From positions 13,398,335 through 13,462,334 of the forward strand of contig OX243821.1 in NCBI GenBank assembly GCA_945859605.1: a DNA stretch of 64,000 bases, written 5' to 3'. The notes under the pieces were generated by a model that saw only the letters and a program-made list of their open reading frames with translations, was not told where the DNA came from and did not search any database. Below, piece after piece: positions 1 through 10,266 of this stretch. Origin of the DNA: Lumbricus rubellus. Taxonomy: Eukaryota; Annelida; Clitellata; Crassiclitellata; Lumbricidae. Position 1 is the first letter of the stretch, and each line of letters begins with the position of its first letter. A program made the position numbers and the translations under genes.

Positions 1-1640
1 AAATAGACCTAGGCCTATACGTGGGACCCATGCAGGTTGTATGGAAAGAGCATTGAAAGACAACATGCTTTCGCAAAACAGGCATGCATATAAAAGTTTC
101 ATCAGTTTCTGGCATGTGGTGGCCAGTTATTTTGAGACTTGGCCATTGTGTGATTCAGTTTCCCCAGGCAACATTGAAACATTGTATTAGGCTACCAGGT
201 ACCTAAAATTGGCACCCAGTTGTGAGATTGTAAAAGTGTCTGACTCGAGCTTAAATAGTGGTGTTAAGAATGCAGAACCTGCATAATCCAACTCTATCAA
301 GCAACTTTAGCAGTGCCTTAGTTTTTGGTCTCGGTTCAAGCACAGGCATTGAGACAATGTCAACTTTACAGATATTATTTTGGTACCACACAGTGTTTCT
401 ATGTTCCAGCAAAAATTTATTATGCAAGCTAGGCTTTAATAACATGCAAGAAATTTTGACTCACAGAACTAACATTAGGCCTCTCCCAGTACTATAAAAA
501 ATTGTAGAGAATCAAATCTTAACCATCATTGTGATTCATTGAATAGTTGTTATGTTTGACTGCATTCCTCGATGATCTTGAATCCACAAATGCAATTGTG
601 GCTGCTCTGGTCAATTCAAACTTTGGAGGTTTGCTGTTTGTGCTCTTTTTGCCTATTGCCACTCTCTGTGTGGTACCAAAATAAGATCTGTAAAGGATAG
701 CTCTACTGACATGAAAGTTGCATAGCTATGACTAAGTCACTGGTCTAAGTCATTGGTCAAATGAATGCTAGATGTGGCCATCTCTTGAGCAATCTCAGCA
801 TTACCAGATCCATGGTTGACATAGGGCCTAGTCTCAATGCCTGTGCATGAACTCATGATCAACTTCTAAGTTCAGTTTAGGTTGACACATATTAAAATTG
901 GTGCAAATGTTTACATTCTGCTGTGATTTATATAAACTATTAGGCTTTTGCATTTGGATAAGTGTATAGTTTGATACAAGCAAGATCTGGTTCACTTTAT
1001 CGAAAAAACTGATTCACTATATCTTAAACTTCAGGTAAAGAGAACCACTGGACATTAAAAGTTTGAATTGGTATATGACCCACTCAACCTCAACACCGGT
1101 CCAGTTTAACTGCATAGCCTTATAGAGCAATCACTGCTCTTTAAAATGATGTCTTTGAATCCTTGATACGATGCTTCTGAAGGTAGCAAAGTGGCCAAAA
1201 GTGAAAAGTGGTTCACTTTATCTGAAACGACCCTATGTTACAGTATTTGACACAAATTGTCGACCTTTAGTCCATTCGAGTTCAGTTTCAATTTATCTCG
1301 GCTAGCTTGCAAATAGAAACTGTGTCAAACTTAAAAGTAGGCCCTATTCTTTGCTTTATAAATGTATGAAAAAGAATTTTCAGTTGAAAATTTACATGTT
1401 TGTTATTTTTACTTCTAGTAAATTTAGACGATTAGTACAATTGGAGGCTCGAAAGTTGCTTTCGGTGAAATTCAATCAATCAATCACCCGTTTTTGTACA
1501 TAACAACAGAAATACAAGCTAAATTTATAAATGAAAAAGGACGCACAACAATTTATGTGGTAAAATTCAAACAAAATTCGTCTAAATTAGTGGCCCTCCT
1601 CTATTTACACTCAGTGGCTCAGATCATTTAGCCTACGTCT
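1..1640. other. Unassigned leading spacer
   Basis: I see no gene, RNA gene or recognisable transposon in this stretch. Open frames are short, overlap on both strands and lack zinc-finger or other known motifs. Unlike the later spacers, most of it does not repeat elsewhere in the window, so it may be the older edge of the array or the 3' flank of a gene lying to the left. It could hide an untranslated exon that I cannot recognise. Confidence 0.4.
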
Positions 1641-2592
1641 AATTACTTAAATGTGAACATCGCTAAAAAGTTTGTTTAAAACGATATGACAGTCGCGAAC
1701 AAAGAATGTCTAAAAGTCTCAATTGATGTTAGAAGTTCGAATGTATTCGATAGGGGACAGGCTATACTTTAAACAAGCTCCAACTGATTTATCGTCGTAA
1801 GGAAACACTTTAATCATTCGCCATTTTGTTATGATAACAAAGGGAAGCAGATGTGGACGTACATAATAACTCTTCTGCATTCGCCAAGGGAGAACCATTT
1901 CGAGCTTCTATCGATTGGTCATTTTTAAAAGATTCGTATTTCAGTTATCCACCGGTACGTGACACCTTATTATGCACTAGACACGAATATGCATAGGTCC
2001 CTACAAATTAAAAATCTCGGTAAAATCTAACTTTTCCCCACTCAACGGTTCATCGGCGCCATTTACTTAATGGATTGCCATTTGCCAATGCGCATCTATT
2101 TTAATAAATCACTTCGGCCAGAATCGGGGGCCCGGTAGAGTAATGAGGAGATGAACGGCCGTGCTGCAAACGTCACCAAACTTTCTCTACTGCCTTCCTA
2201 AGACCATTAGCTTCCAAACGCACCTACTCCCAATGTTTGCTGATGACCCGGCGATTTTTTTTTAAATTTTTAAAATTCTTCATAGAAAACACCTGCAGAC
2301 ACACTAAAATTGCCATTTTGAGATCACATATCGACTAAAGAGAACGCACGAGATTGACAAATTATTCAGCAATGCGCACTCTCACCGCATTTTATTATTG
2401 AATAATGATTTAATATGCCAATTATTTGTCTTGCTTAACTTCTAACTAGGATTAAGCATTAAACAGTTCATTAGTTAATTAGTTTATTTGCTAAGAAGCA
2501 TTATAAACGGTACACTATTATACATAATCAACCGAAATAAAAATAAATTTTTTAAATGTGTGCACAAAATGTAGATCTTTTTGAAGGGGTGA
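1640..2592 (+). repeat. 5' spacer module, copy 1 (upstream of ZNF gene 1)
   Basis: This is a diverged copy of the spacer found upstream of most zinc-finger genes here. Shared landmarks are a stretch about ATTCGCCATTTTGT (YY1-like CGCCATTTTGT at 1819-1829), then a block around TTATCCACCGGTACGTGACA near 1945, then an AT-rich block near 2400-2530 that reappears almost unchanged at about 7600-7735 before gene 2. No coding potential is seen. Whether it acts as an enhancer is inference from its repeated conservation. Confidence 0.6.
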
Positions 2593-2902
2593 TATATAAA
2601 TCTGTTAAATGAAAATAAATATCATATTTGTACTGTTCTATTTACCAGCTACATGACGAATTGATATTGAGTGTCAATAAGTTGCAAGGAAAGGTCTACA
2701 TCTTCATCAAGTAAATTGCAATGGATTTACGATGCTATACTCGGAATGAACCTATCTTCAGTTAAAGTCACACTATATGCCTAGAAATTGAATTGCTCCT
2801 GTTCTGCACTCCTCTGATAGTGAAAAAGTGTGAATAGTTAAAATGTTTCCAAGTGGAAATCTCGCACATTATAAATCATTTGCTGATCACAATCAGCTGA
2901 CA
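2593..2902 (+). promoter_or_regulatory. Putative core promoter and 5' leader of ZNF gene 1
   Basis: TATATAAA at 2593-2600 sits in a context (GTGATATATAAATCTGT) kept ahead of nearly every gene in the array. From there to the ATG is about 300 bp of leader-like sequence conserved among paralogues. The last 60 bases read, in the finger frame, as a decayed C2H2 finger. The transcription start is not determined. Confidence 0.55.
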
Positions 2903-2993
2903 ATGAACATGGCAAAAACATACTGTTGAAAAGCCATTCAGATGTCAGTTATGTCACAAAACATTTACTCAAAGTAGGGATCTAAAAAGGCAC

Positions 2994-4295
2994 ATGAGAA
3001 GCCATACTGGTGAAAAGCCATATAGGTGCAAGTTATGTGTGATGTCATTTGCTAGAGCTGATCATTTAACATCGCACATGAGAACCCATACTGGTGAAAA
3101 ACCATATAGGTGCAAATTATGTCAGAAAACATTTACTCAAGGTAATGGTCTAAAAAGGCATATGAGAAGCCATACTGGTGAAAAGTCATACATGTGCAAG
3201 TTGTGTAAGAAATCATTCACTGTTCACAGTCATCTGATAATGCACATGAGAACCCATACTGGTGAAAAGCCATTCAGATGTCAGTTATGTCACAAAACAT
3301 TTACTCAAGTTGGTGATCTAAAAAGGCACATGAGAAGCCATACTGGTGAAAAACCATATAGGTGCAAGTTATGTGTGATGTCATTTGCTAGAGCTGATCA
3401 TTTAACATCGCACATGAGAACCCATACTGGTGAAAAACCATATAGGTGCAAATTATGTCAGAAAACATTTACTCAAGGTAATGGTCTAAAAAGGCATATG
3501 AGAAGCCATACTGGTGAAAAGTCATACATGTGCAAGTTGTGTAAGAAATCATTCACTGTTCACAGTCATCTGATAATGCACATGAGAACCCATACTGGTG
3601 AAAAGCCATTCAGATGTCAGTTATGTCACAAAACATTTACTCAAGTTGGTGATCTAAAAAGGCACATGAGAACCCATACTGGTGAAAAGCCATACATGTG
3701 CAAGTTATGTCAGAAAACATTTACCCAAGGTAGTGGTCTGAAAAAGCACATGAGAAGCCATACTGGTGAAAAGCCATACAGGTGCAAGTTTTGTCAAAAA
3801 GCATTTACTCAAGGTAGTAGCCTGAAAAATCACTTGATCACCCATACTGATGAAAAGCCATACAGATGCAAGTTGTGTGTGATACCATTTGCTAGAGCTG
3901 ATCATTTAGCAACGCACATGAGACCCCATACTGATGAAGAGCCATACAGGTGCAAGTTATGTCAGAAAACATTTACTCAAAGTAGTCATCTGAAGAGTCA
4001 TACGAGTACAATGGCAGGAGAAAACCGAAACACATGCAAGATGTGTTACAAAGGATTCACACGTTTCCCAAAGAACAAATTATATCCTCATTGTTGTCGA
4101 ATGGCAGATGGTTTACCGAATATCGGAGATGAAGAATGTTTATTTCATGACAAATTGGATGGAATTTCATCTTTTTCAAAATCTTTTGGATGCGCTTTGT
4201 GTGACGAAATGCTGGATAATGAGAAAGAATTTCTGGAGCATTGTTCTAGCCATCGATTTTCACCACCTTTCGAGTTCGGTGCTTACCTGTGCTAA
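2994..4295 (+). CDS. ZNF gene 1: 11-finger C2H2 protein with family C-terminal tail
   Basis: The predicted product is a nuclear, zinc-dependent DNA-binding protein of 433 residues. After MRSHTGEK come eleven canonical fingers (C-x2-C-x12-H-x3-H with TGEK-type linkers). A twelfth finger has lost its second His (H-x3-M). The family tail follows: a CKMCYKGF knuckle, LFHDKLDG, then [16 protein letters not shown] and [11 protein letters not shown], ending in Cys. Fingers 1-4 (2994-3329) and 5-8 (3330-3665) are a 336-bp direct duplication with one base difference seen. Relative to paralogues the usual start (ATG at 2903 or 2909) carries one extra A in the GGAAAACAT motif; that frame stops at 2927-2929. 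The start given here is therefore the first internal Met of the finger frame, and an upstream finger (about 2916-2993) is open in frame but lacks a start. The gene may be a functional shortened gene or a recent pseudogene. Confidence 0.8.
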   Translation: MRSHTGEKPYRCKLCVMSFARADHLTSHMRTHTGEKPYRCKLCQKTFTQGNGLKRHMRSHTGEKSYMCKLCKKSFTVHSHLIMHMRTHTGEKPFRCQLCHKTFTQVGDLKRHMRSHTGEKPYRCKLCVMSFARADHLTSHMRTHTGEKPYRCKLCQKTFTQGNGLKRHMRSHTGEKSYMCKLCKKSFTVHSHLIMHMRTHTGEKPFRCQLCHKTFTQVGDLKRHMRTHTGEKPYMCKLCQKTFTQGSGLKKHMRSHTGEKPYRCKFCQKAFTQGSSLKNHLITHTDEKPYRCKLCVIPFARADHLATHMRPHTDEEPYRCKLCQKTFTQSSHLKSHTSTMAGENRNTCKMCYKGFTRFPKNKLYPHCCRMADGLPNIGDEECLFHDKLDGISSFSKSFGCALCDEMLDNEKEFLEHCSSHRFSPPFEFGAYLC

Positions 4296-5421
4296 CTTTT
4301 GAATCCAGTTGAAACAAAATTGTTATTGAGATAAATGAAAGATGCTACTTTCTGCTTGAGCTTCAAGCTGTTGTTGTAAGAGAGACTTATCGATCATCGT
4401 CTTGAACATTATAGTGGATTAATCTGTCTACAAATTTATGAATGTCAACTATTTCATCTTCGGCGAAAATCATGCTGAACAATTAAATTAGGTTCAGGAT
4501 GTTGCATCATACAATTTTGATGGATCAGTATTTTGTCTTATAGTTGTAGGCTATGTAACTTTTTTTCTTATGCTTTAGCAAATGCTATGTCACTAACTTT
4601 ACTTGAAATTAGAAAAATGACTACTGCTGACAGATTAAATTTGAATCCATCCTGCGAGCATCTAATGGCATACTTAAACAATTAATGAAGTTGTGAAAGT
4701 GAGAGACTGGACACTGGTGGCATTGGATACAACAATTGCAGAAAGTGATCTTACAGTCTATTTCTTTGAAGTGCATACCAAAACTGATTTGTATCAAACG
4801 CCACAGAATTTTTTTAAATTTGCAGAATCTCACGATTTCATAAGCTCCTTTTGAAATCCACACAGATGTATAGTATTTCATTAACCACATGCTCGTTACT
4901 CAATCTGACAGCTGATTAGTGTTAGTAATCAAAGGAAACTGTGAATTTATTGGTTATGTGAACAGCCTGGTGGTGATTTCAATAATTTATATATGGGAGA
5001 AAATCGATACAAGCATACCAGATATCTCGGAAGTATTTTGATTTGGGTGGAGTGTAATCTGAAAAAGCACATGACAGCTTCATCATTGAACCAGCTTAAG
5101 TTCCATGCACAGTCACAGCCACAGAATCTGAAACTGGGAAAGTGAATTGCTCAGATATTTTGACCGTTAATTTTCATCATATTAAGTATTAGGCCACAAA
5201 TCATGAATCAAACGAGCGTTTCTCAAAAGGCATATATTATATTGTTTGTTTGTGTTTGTTTGCATGTGCACTTGTTATAGCGCCCCTTCAGCTCTCCCTG
5301 TGTTTAGTTCATTTAGAAAATTTCTTACGGTATTCATTCAGATGTAAAGAATTCAAAGGTTCCTCCTATCAGCTTATCAATCAATCGGTAAAAGCCAGCT
5401 AGAGGGGTTGTCGAGCGTCTG
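4296..5421 (+). repeat. 3' flank module after gene 1
   Basis: This is the conserved 3' flank that follows the zinc-finger ORFs. Landmarks are ACTTTTGAATCCA just after the stop, CTTCAAGCTGTTGTTGTAAG, TTATGAATGTCAACTATTTC, GAGAGACTGGACACTGG near 4700 and the TGATCGTTAATTTTCATCA-like block near 5160. A SINE 3' stub (TTATAGCGCCCCTTCAGCTC) lies at about 5275-5300. A weak polyadenylation-like ATAAATGAAAG lies near 4332. No gene is seen on either strand. Confidence 0.6.
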
Positions 5422-5423
5422 TA

Positions 5424-6044
5424 CACGGTGTTCGGAAAAAAACCGAAACTCTACAATAACTAAAGAAATTAGCACCGTGCAAGGCGTGCATGCAAAGATA
5501 TTATTGAGAATAAAACTATTTTATTCCTAACCATAAACTTAATTAGTCTTTATAATTGTACCCTATTCCAGTTAAATCTTGAAGTCATTTAAAATGTTTC
5601 AAACAGTGCAAAGAGCGACTGAACTAACGGAGATCAACATGCAGGCTTGGCTTGAGCGATCAAGGCAGTTTTTGACCCGCTAGCCTGAAAACTTGGTAGG
5701 CCTACATTTCAAAATCTACTATAAAATCTGGTAGAAAGTTTATAAGAAAATGTACATGTACATGGTACGCGATGTCGGAGAACTACGCGTATGATACAGG
5801 AATGGGACGAATTTGATCAAGCTGTAATCGATTCAGCAATTAGTTAGAGGCGAGCTCGTCTTTGTGCGTGTGTTGAGGCCGAAGGAGAAATTTTGAACAC
5901 ACATTATATCTGACAAATTATATGATAGTTATGTAATTCTTGTCATTTAAACTGAAGTTTTCTCGATATTTTATTAAAATGTGCAAATTATTTCACAAAT
6001 TATCGTAGCAATAATAAAGGTTCGGTTTTTTTCCGAACACCGTG
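5424..6044. mobile_element. 621-bp TA-flanked MITE (Tc1/mariner-like)
   Basis: Perfect terminal inverted repeats begin CACGGTGTTCGG, continue through an A-run to CCGAA, and close as the reverse complement at 6021-6044. TA is present on both sides (5422-5423 and 6045-6046). Other spacer copies read CGTCTGTAGAGTAT at this place, giving the empty site. TA duplication and terminal inverted repeats of this type are typical of the Tc1/mariner superfamily. The interior has no transposase-like frame, so it is a non-autonomous element. Confidence 0.85.
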
Positions 6045-6046
6045 TA

Positions 6047-6790
6047 GAGTATGGTAGGCCTACTCTTTCATTCTTTGTCGTGAGATACAGGGATTCAGAC
6101 TAACCGATGGCTAACGTGCGTCAAGTTGCACCACGTTTCGCAGTAGCTGGTCTTCAAATGCCATGCCGTCAACCATCGACTTTGGATGAGAATCCAATGG
6201 CTTTGGTCAGCGCGTATTTGCCACTTGCCTTTTGTGACTCTTCCAGTATCTAAATATCATCCATCGTTATCTGTCAGCGTGTGGGCTGCATAAGGCGATA
6301 TGACAATCGCAAACAAAGAACAATGTCTCAATTCATGTTGTAAGTTCGAATGTATTCGCTAGGTGACAGGCCATTCTCTAAACAAGATCCAGATGACTTA
6401 TCGTCGTAGCGAAACACTTTAATCATTCGCCATTTTGTTCTGATGACAAAATGAAGCAGATGTGGACGGAAATAACACTTTTCTTGATTAACCAAAGGAG
6501 AACACTCTCGAGCTTCTATTGATTGGTCATTTTAAAAAGCAGTTATCCACCGGTATGTGACACCTTATTCTGCACTAGACACGAATACACCAATAGGCCC
6601 CTACATGTGTAACAAATTAAAAATCTCGGTAAAATCTAACTTTTCGCCACTCAACGGATCATCGGCGCCATTGATTTACAACTTAGGCCTAATGGATTGA
6701 CATTCGCAAATTCGCGTCCATTTTAATCAATCACTTCGGCCCGAATCGCCTTTCTTCACCGAATTCATCGTCTGCTTATTTACTTTTTTT
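6047..6790 (+). repeat. 5' spacer module, copy 2
   Basis: This paralogue of the spacer upstream of gene 1 shows GATTCAGACTAACCGATGGC near 6090, a CATCAACTTTGGATGAGAATCC-like block near 6175, CGCCATTTTGT at 6428-6438 and the TTATCCACCGGTATGTGACA block near 6540. It ends at the LINE insertion before gene 2. No coding sequence is seen. Confidence 0.6.
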
Positions 6791-6959
6791 AATGTATGCC
6801 TATTGGTTTTATTGAGAAAAACAATCTGACAATAACGCAGAAATGTTAACAAGAGTGATATTAAATAATTAAATTTCAGTTCGATAGTCTTAGAATAATC
6901 TAGTAAATATTTTTATATAATGATCGTGGAATAAATTGAGAGTTGTCCTTTGGTTGGAG

Positions 6960-7490
6960 AATGTGGTTGTGTGCTCTGGGTCTTAATTGATAAGAGGAGG
7001 GGGGTCGGAGTGGAGGTAGGAGTTGGTGAAGTACATGCTTGGGGCTGTGTAAAATGAAGAAGAGGAGTTTTGCATCAGCTATGTTGTCAAGATCGGAGAT
7101 TGTTGAAAAGGTTTGCTCTAGGTATCCTAGGCGTTTAGCTCTTTTTATGAGTTTTTCAAAGCGTTCTTTATCGGAAGCCAGGGTAAGACCCCACCAAGAT
7201 GGGGAGGCATAAAGTAGTTTAGCTACGGTAGTGGCTTTGGTTACTTTATGGATGGATGAGGAAGAGAGGCCATGGGTTTTGAGTTTTCTGATAGCATAGA
7301 AAGAGGAGGAGCAGGTGGCTGTGAGGTGGTCTATAAAATTATGGGCTTGACTTTGAGGTTATCTTGAATGATGACGCCCAGTATTTTCATAGTTTTAATT
7401 CGGGTGATATTGGGTAATGGTGAAGGGGGGTCGGTTTGGTGGCGGGGGCGGAAGATGATCATTTCTTTAGATTTAGAGTTATACTGCCGT
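6960..7490 (-). mobile_element. LINE reverse-transcriptase 3' fragment (degenerate)
   Basis: On the minus strand the sequence encodes the C-terminal end of a non-LTR retrotransposon ORF2. Readable pieces are KEMIIFRPRH, MKILGVIIQDNLK, KLLYASPSWWGL, KLIKRAKRLGYLEQ, ADAKLLFFIL and HVLHQLLPPLRPP, a pattern typical of the region after the reverse-transcriptase palm in CR1/Jockey-like LINEs. The pieces lie in more than one frame, so it is a dead, 5'-truncated copy. The exact clade cannot be settled by eye. Confidence 0.8.
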
Positions 7491-7800
7491 CTGCTCCGTT
7501 CCAGCCGATTCCTTGCCTCGCGTTGCGCGTTGAATAACTTTTGTAGCTTATGCGTATATGTCGTTTCCTTAATATTATATTTTGTTAAGCCAAATTTATT
7601 ATTAAATAATGATTGAATATGCCAATTAATTGTCTTGTTTAACTTCTAACTAGGATTAAGCATTAAACAGTTCATTAGTTAATTAATTTATTTGCTAAGA
7701 AGCATTTTAAACGCTACGCTATTATAATACATAATCAACCGAAATAAAATTGTGTTGTATTATTTATGGCACAGAATGTATAATGGTCTGGAATCGGTTA
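7491..7800 (+). repeat. Proximal 5' spacer before gene 2
   Basis: This stretch starts with a GCTCCGTTCCAGCYGATTCC block also found at 12268. It continues with the AT-rich block shared with 2400-2530 (ATATGCCAATTA, GATTAAGCATTAAACAG). This supports genes 1 and 2 being sister copies with their upstream DNA. There is no gene. Confidence 0.55.
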
Positions 7801-8263
7801 TATATAAAAATGTGACCGAATCACAATCGTATTTTAACCATTATCTTTCATTTGACTTACGTATGCACTGACAAAATATTATGAAGAAATATTAACCCGT
7901 TACTGAGAAAACGCATTTTGAAAACGGTGAACGAACTTTCGTGTCACCCTATAAATATCATATTTGTACTGTTCTATTTACCAGCTACATGACGAATTGA
8001 TATTGAGTGACAATAAGTTGCAAGGAAAGGTCTATTACATCTCAAGTCTACATCTCAGTAATCTTCATCAAGTAAATTGCAATGGATTTACGATGCTATA
8101 CTCGGAATGAACCTATCTTCAGTTGAAGTCACACTATATGCCTAGAAATTGAATTGCTCCAGTTCTGCACTCCTCTGGTAGTGAAAAAGTGTGAATGGTT
8201 TAAATGTTTCCAAGCTGAAGTCTCGCACATTATAAATCATTTGCTGATCACAATCAACTGACA
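7801..8263 (+). promoter_or_regulatory. Putative core promoter and 5' leader of ZNF gene 2
   Basis: TATATAAA lies at 7801-7808. About 135 bp of extra sequence (roughly 7813-7948) separates it from the conserved ATCATATTTGTACTGTTC block, compared with paralogues, so the promoter spacing is altered. The fossil finger before the ATG has TAT where most copies have the stop TAG, but an upstream TGA closes that frame. Confidence 0.5.
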
Positions 8264-9064
8264 ATGAATATGGAAAAACATACTGGTGAAAAGCTATTCA
8301 GATGCCAGTTATGCCAGAAAAAATTTACTAGTGGGGGTGATCTAAAAAGGCACGTGAGAAGCCATACTGGTGAAAAGCCATACAGATGCAAGTTATGTCA
8401 GAAAGCATTTACTCAAGGTAGTAATCTAAACCTGCACATGAGAATCCATACTGGAGAAAAGCCATATATATGCAAGTTTTGTCAAAAAGCATTTATTCGA
8501 GGTGTTAGTCTGAACAGGCACATGAGAGTCCATACTGGTGAAAAGTCATATATGTGCAAGTTATGTCATAAAACATTTACTCAAGGTAGTAATCTGAAAA
8601 GCCACATGAGAATCCATACTGGTGAAAAACCATTTGCATGCAAGCTGTGTAAGAAATCATTCACTGATCGTAGTAATCTGAAACAGCACATGAGAAGCCA
8701 TACTGGTGAAAAGCCATACAGGTGCAAGTTATGCCAGAAAACATTTACTCAAAGTAGTCATCTGAAGAGCCATATTATGAGTACAAAGGCAGGAGAAAAC
8801 CGAAACACATGCAAGTTGTGTTACAAAGGATTCACACGTTTCCCAAAGAACAAATTATATCCTCATTGTTGTGGGATGGCAGGTGGTTTACCGAATATCG
8901 GAGATGAAGAAGGTTTATTTCATGGCCAATTGGATGGAATTTCATCTTTTTCAAAATCTTTTGGATGCGCTTTGTGTGACAAAATGCTGGATATTGAGAA
9001 AGAATTTATGGAGCATTGTTCTAGCCATCAATTTTCGCCACCTCTCGACTTCGACCTGTGCTGA
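8264..9064 (+). CDS. ZNF gene 2: 5-finger C2H2 protein with family tail
   Basis: The product is 266 residues, the shortest intact member. MNMEKHTGEK is followed by five canonical fingers with TGEK linkers. A sixth finger ends H-x3-T instead of H-x3-H. The tail carries [28 protein letters not shown] and EKEFMEHCSSH and ends in Cys. Fingers of the QGSNL and DRSNL helix types suggest sequence-specific DNA binding, as known for the C2H2 superfamily; the target is unknown. The ATG at 8264 (or 8270) matches the start used by paralogues at the fossil-finger boundary. AATAAA at 9121-9126 is a likely polyadenylation signal. No effector domain is visible. Confidence 0.88.
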   Translation: MNMEKHTGEKLFRCQLCQKKFTSGGDLKRHVRSHTGEKPYRCKLCQKAFTQGSNLNLHMRIHTGEKPYICKFCQKAFIRGVSLNRHMRVHTGEKSYMCKLCHKTFTQGSNLKSHMRIHTGEKPFACKLCKKSFTDRSNLKQHMRSHTGEKPYRCKLCQKTFTQSSHLKSHIMSTKAGENRNTCKLCYKGFTRFPKNKLYPHCCGMAGGLPNIGDEEGLFHGQLDGISSFSKSFGCALCDKMLDIEKEFMEHCSSHQFSPPLDFDLC

Positions 9065-9342
9065 CTTTTGCATATACGGTACACGTAATTGCAGTTGAAA
9101 CAAAAGCTGTTTTTTAGATAAATAAAAGATGCTACGTCCTGCTAAAGCTTCAAAATGTAGCTGTGAGAGAAGACCTACAACTTATTGATCATCATCTTGA
9201 ACATTAAAGTGGATTAATCTGTCTACAGATTTTATGAATGTCAATTATTTCATCTTCGGTTAGCAATTAAATTAGGTTCAGGCGGTTCTTTCATACAAGG
9301 TTGGATGACTCAGTATTTTGCCTTAGAGTTGTATATGTGTAT
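9065..9342 (+). repeat. Proximal 3' flank of gene 2
   Basis: This is the conserved 3' flank with a polyadenylation signal (AATAAA at 9121-9126), ACTTATTGATCATCATCTTG and the TTATGAATGTCAAT block. It is interrupted at 9343 by a satellite-rich insertion; in paralogues the flank continues directly. Confidence 0.6.
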
Positions 9343-10266
9343 ACCGGTGTAAAGGTTTCAAATTACCCCTTCCTAAACATTACCCCCCGCCCCCGGTAAC
9401 TTAAAACCGGTTTCAGATTACCGGGGGGTAGGATGAAACCGGTTTCAAGTTACCCTCGGGTTTAATCTCAAACCGGTTTCATCTTACCCCCTATAGTTTC
9501 AGGTTACCCCCGTGAAAGCAATCCAGCTTCCATTTCACTTGTAGAGAACCTTCATCCAGCTTCCATTTCACCTATAGAGAACCTTCATCCAACTTAAATT
9601 TCATTTATAGAGAACCATCATCCAGCTTCCATTTCTCTAACCTTCATCCAGCTTCCATTTCATCTATAGAGAGCCTTCATCCAGCTGCAATTTCATCTAT
9701 AGAGAATCTTCATCCAGCTTCTATTTAGTTTATCGAAAACCTTAATCCAGCTTCCATTTCTCTAACCTTTATCCAGCTTCCATTTCACCTATAGAGAAGC
9801 TTCATCCAGCTTCCATTTCACCTATAGAGAACCTTCATCCAGCTTCCATTTCACAGACAGAACCTTCATCCAGCTTCCATTCTCTATAGATGAAATGGAA
9901 GCTGGATGAAGGTTCTCTGTTTGTGAAATAGATGCTGGATGAAGGTTCTCTATATAGGTGAAATAGAAGCTAGATTGACGAAAACAACATTTGCGAAATG
10001 GAAGCTGGATGAAAATTCTTTGTAGTTGAAATAGAAGCTGGATTGACGAAAACAACGTTTTAGAAATGGAAGCTAGATGAAGGTACTATATAGGTGAAAC
10101 AGAAGCTGGATTGACGAAAACAACGTTTGATAAATGGAAGGTAAATGAAGGTTCTCTATAGGTGAAATGGAAGCTGGATTGAGGAAAACGTTTGAGAAAT
10201 GTAAGCTGGAGAAAGGTTTTCTATAGGTGAAATGGAAGCTGGATGAAGGTTATCTATAGATGAAAT
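9343..10266. mobile_element. Right-truncated GTAAAGG-ended element filled with inverted minisatellite
   Basis: The left end reads ACCGGT then GTAAAGGTTTCAAATTACC, the same terminus as the element at 53746-54191. Next come diverged copies of a GGTAACTTGAAACCGG-type repeat to about 9515. The remainder is the dispersed AGCTTCCATTTC minisatellite. Orientation flips near 9885, where CCAGCTTCCATT changes to AATGGAAGCTGG, so the block can fold into a long hairpin. No matching right terminus is seen before the 3' flank resumes at about 10267. No genuine coding sequence is present. Confidence 0.65.

Noticed and set aside
1031..1229. Possible inverted repeat around TTCAGGTAAAGAGAACCACT
   Set aside because: The match is only about 16 of 20 bases, with no flanking duplication or second copy, so it could be chance.
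2640..2900. KRAB, SCAN, BTB or ZAD domain upstream of gene 1
   Set aside because: I looked for an N-terminal effector in the leaders of all genes and found only the fossil finger and short stop-rich frames. A distant exon cannot be excluded.
7368..7616. 82-codon plus-strand ORF
   Set aside because: It is the antisense of the LINE reverse-transcriptase fragment that reads on the minus strand.
9520..10266. CRISPR-like array of short repeats
   Set aside because: Units are contiguous, diverged, in both orientations and without unique spacers; the context is animal DNA.
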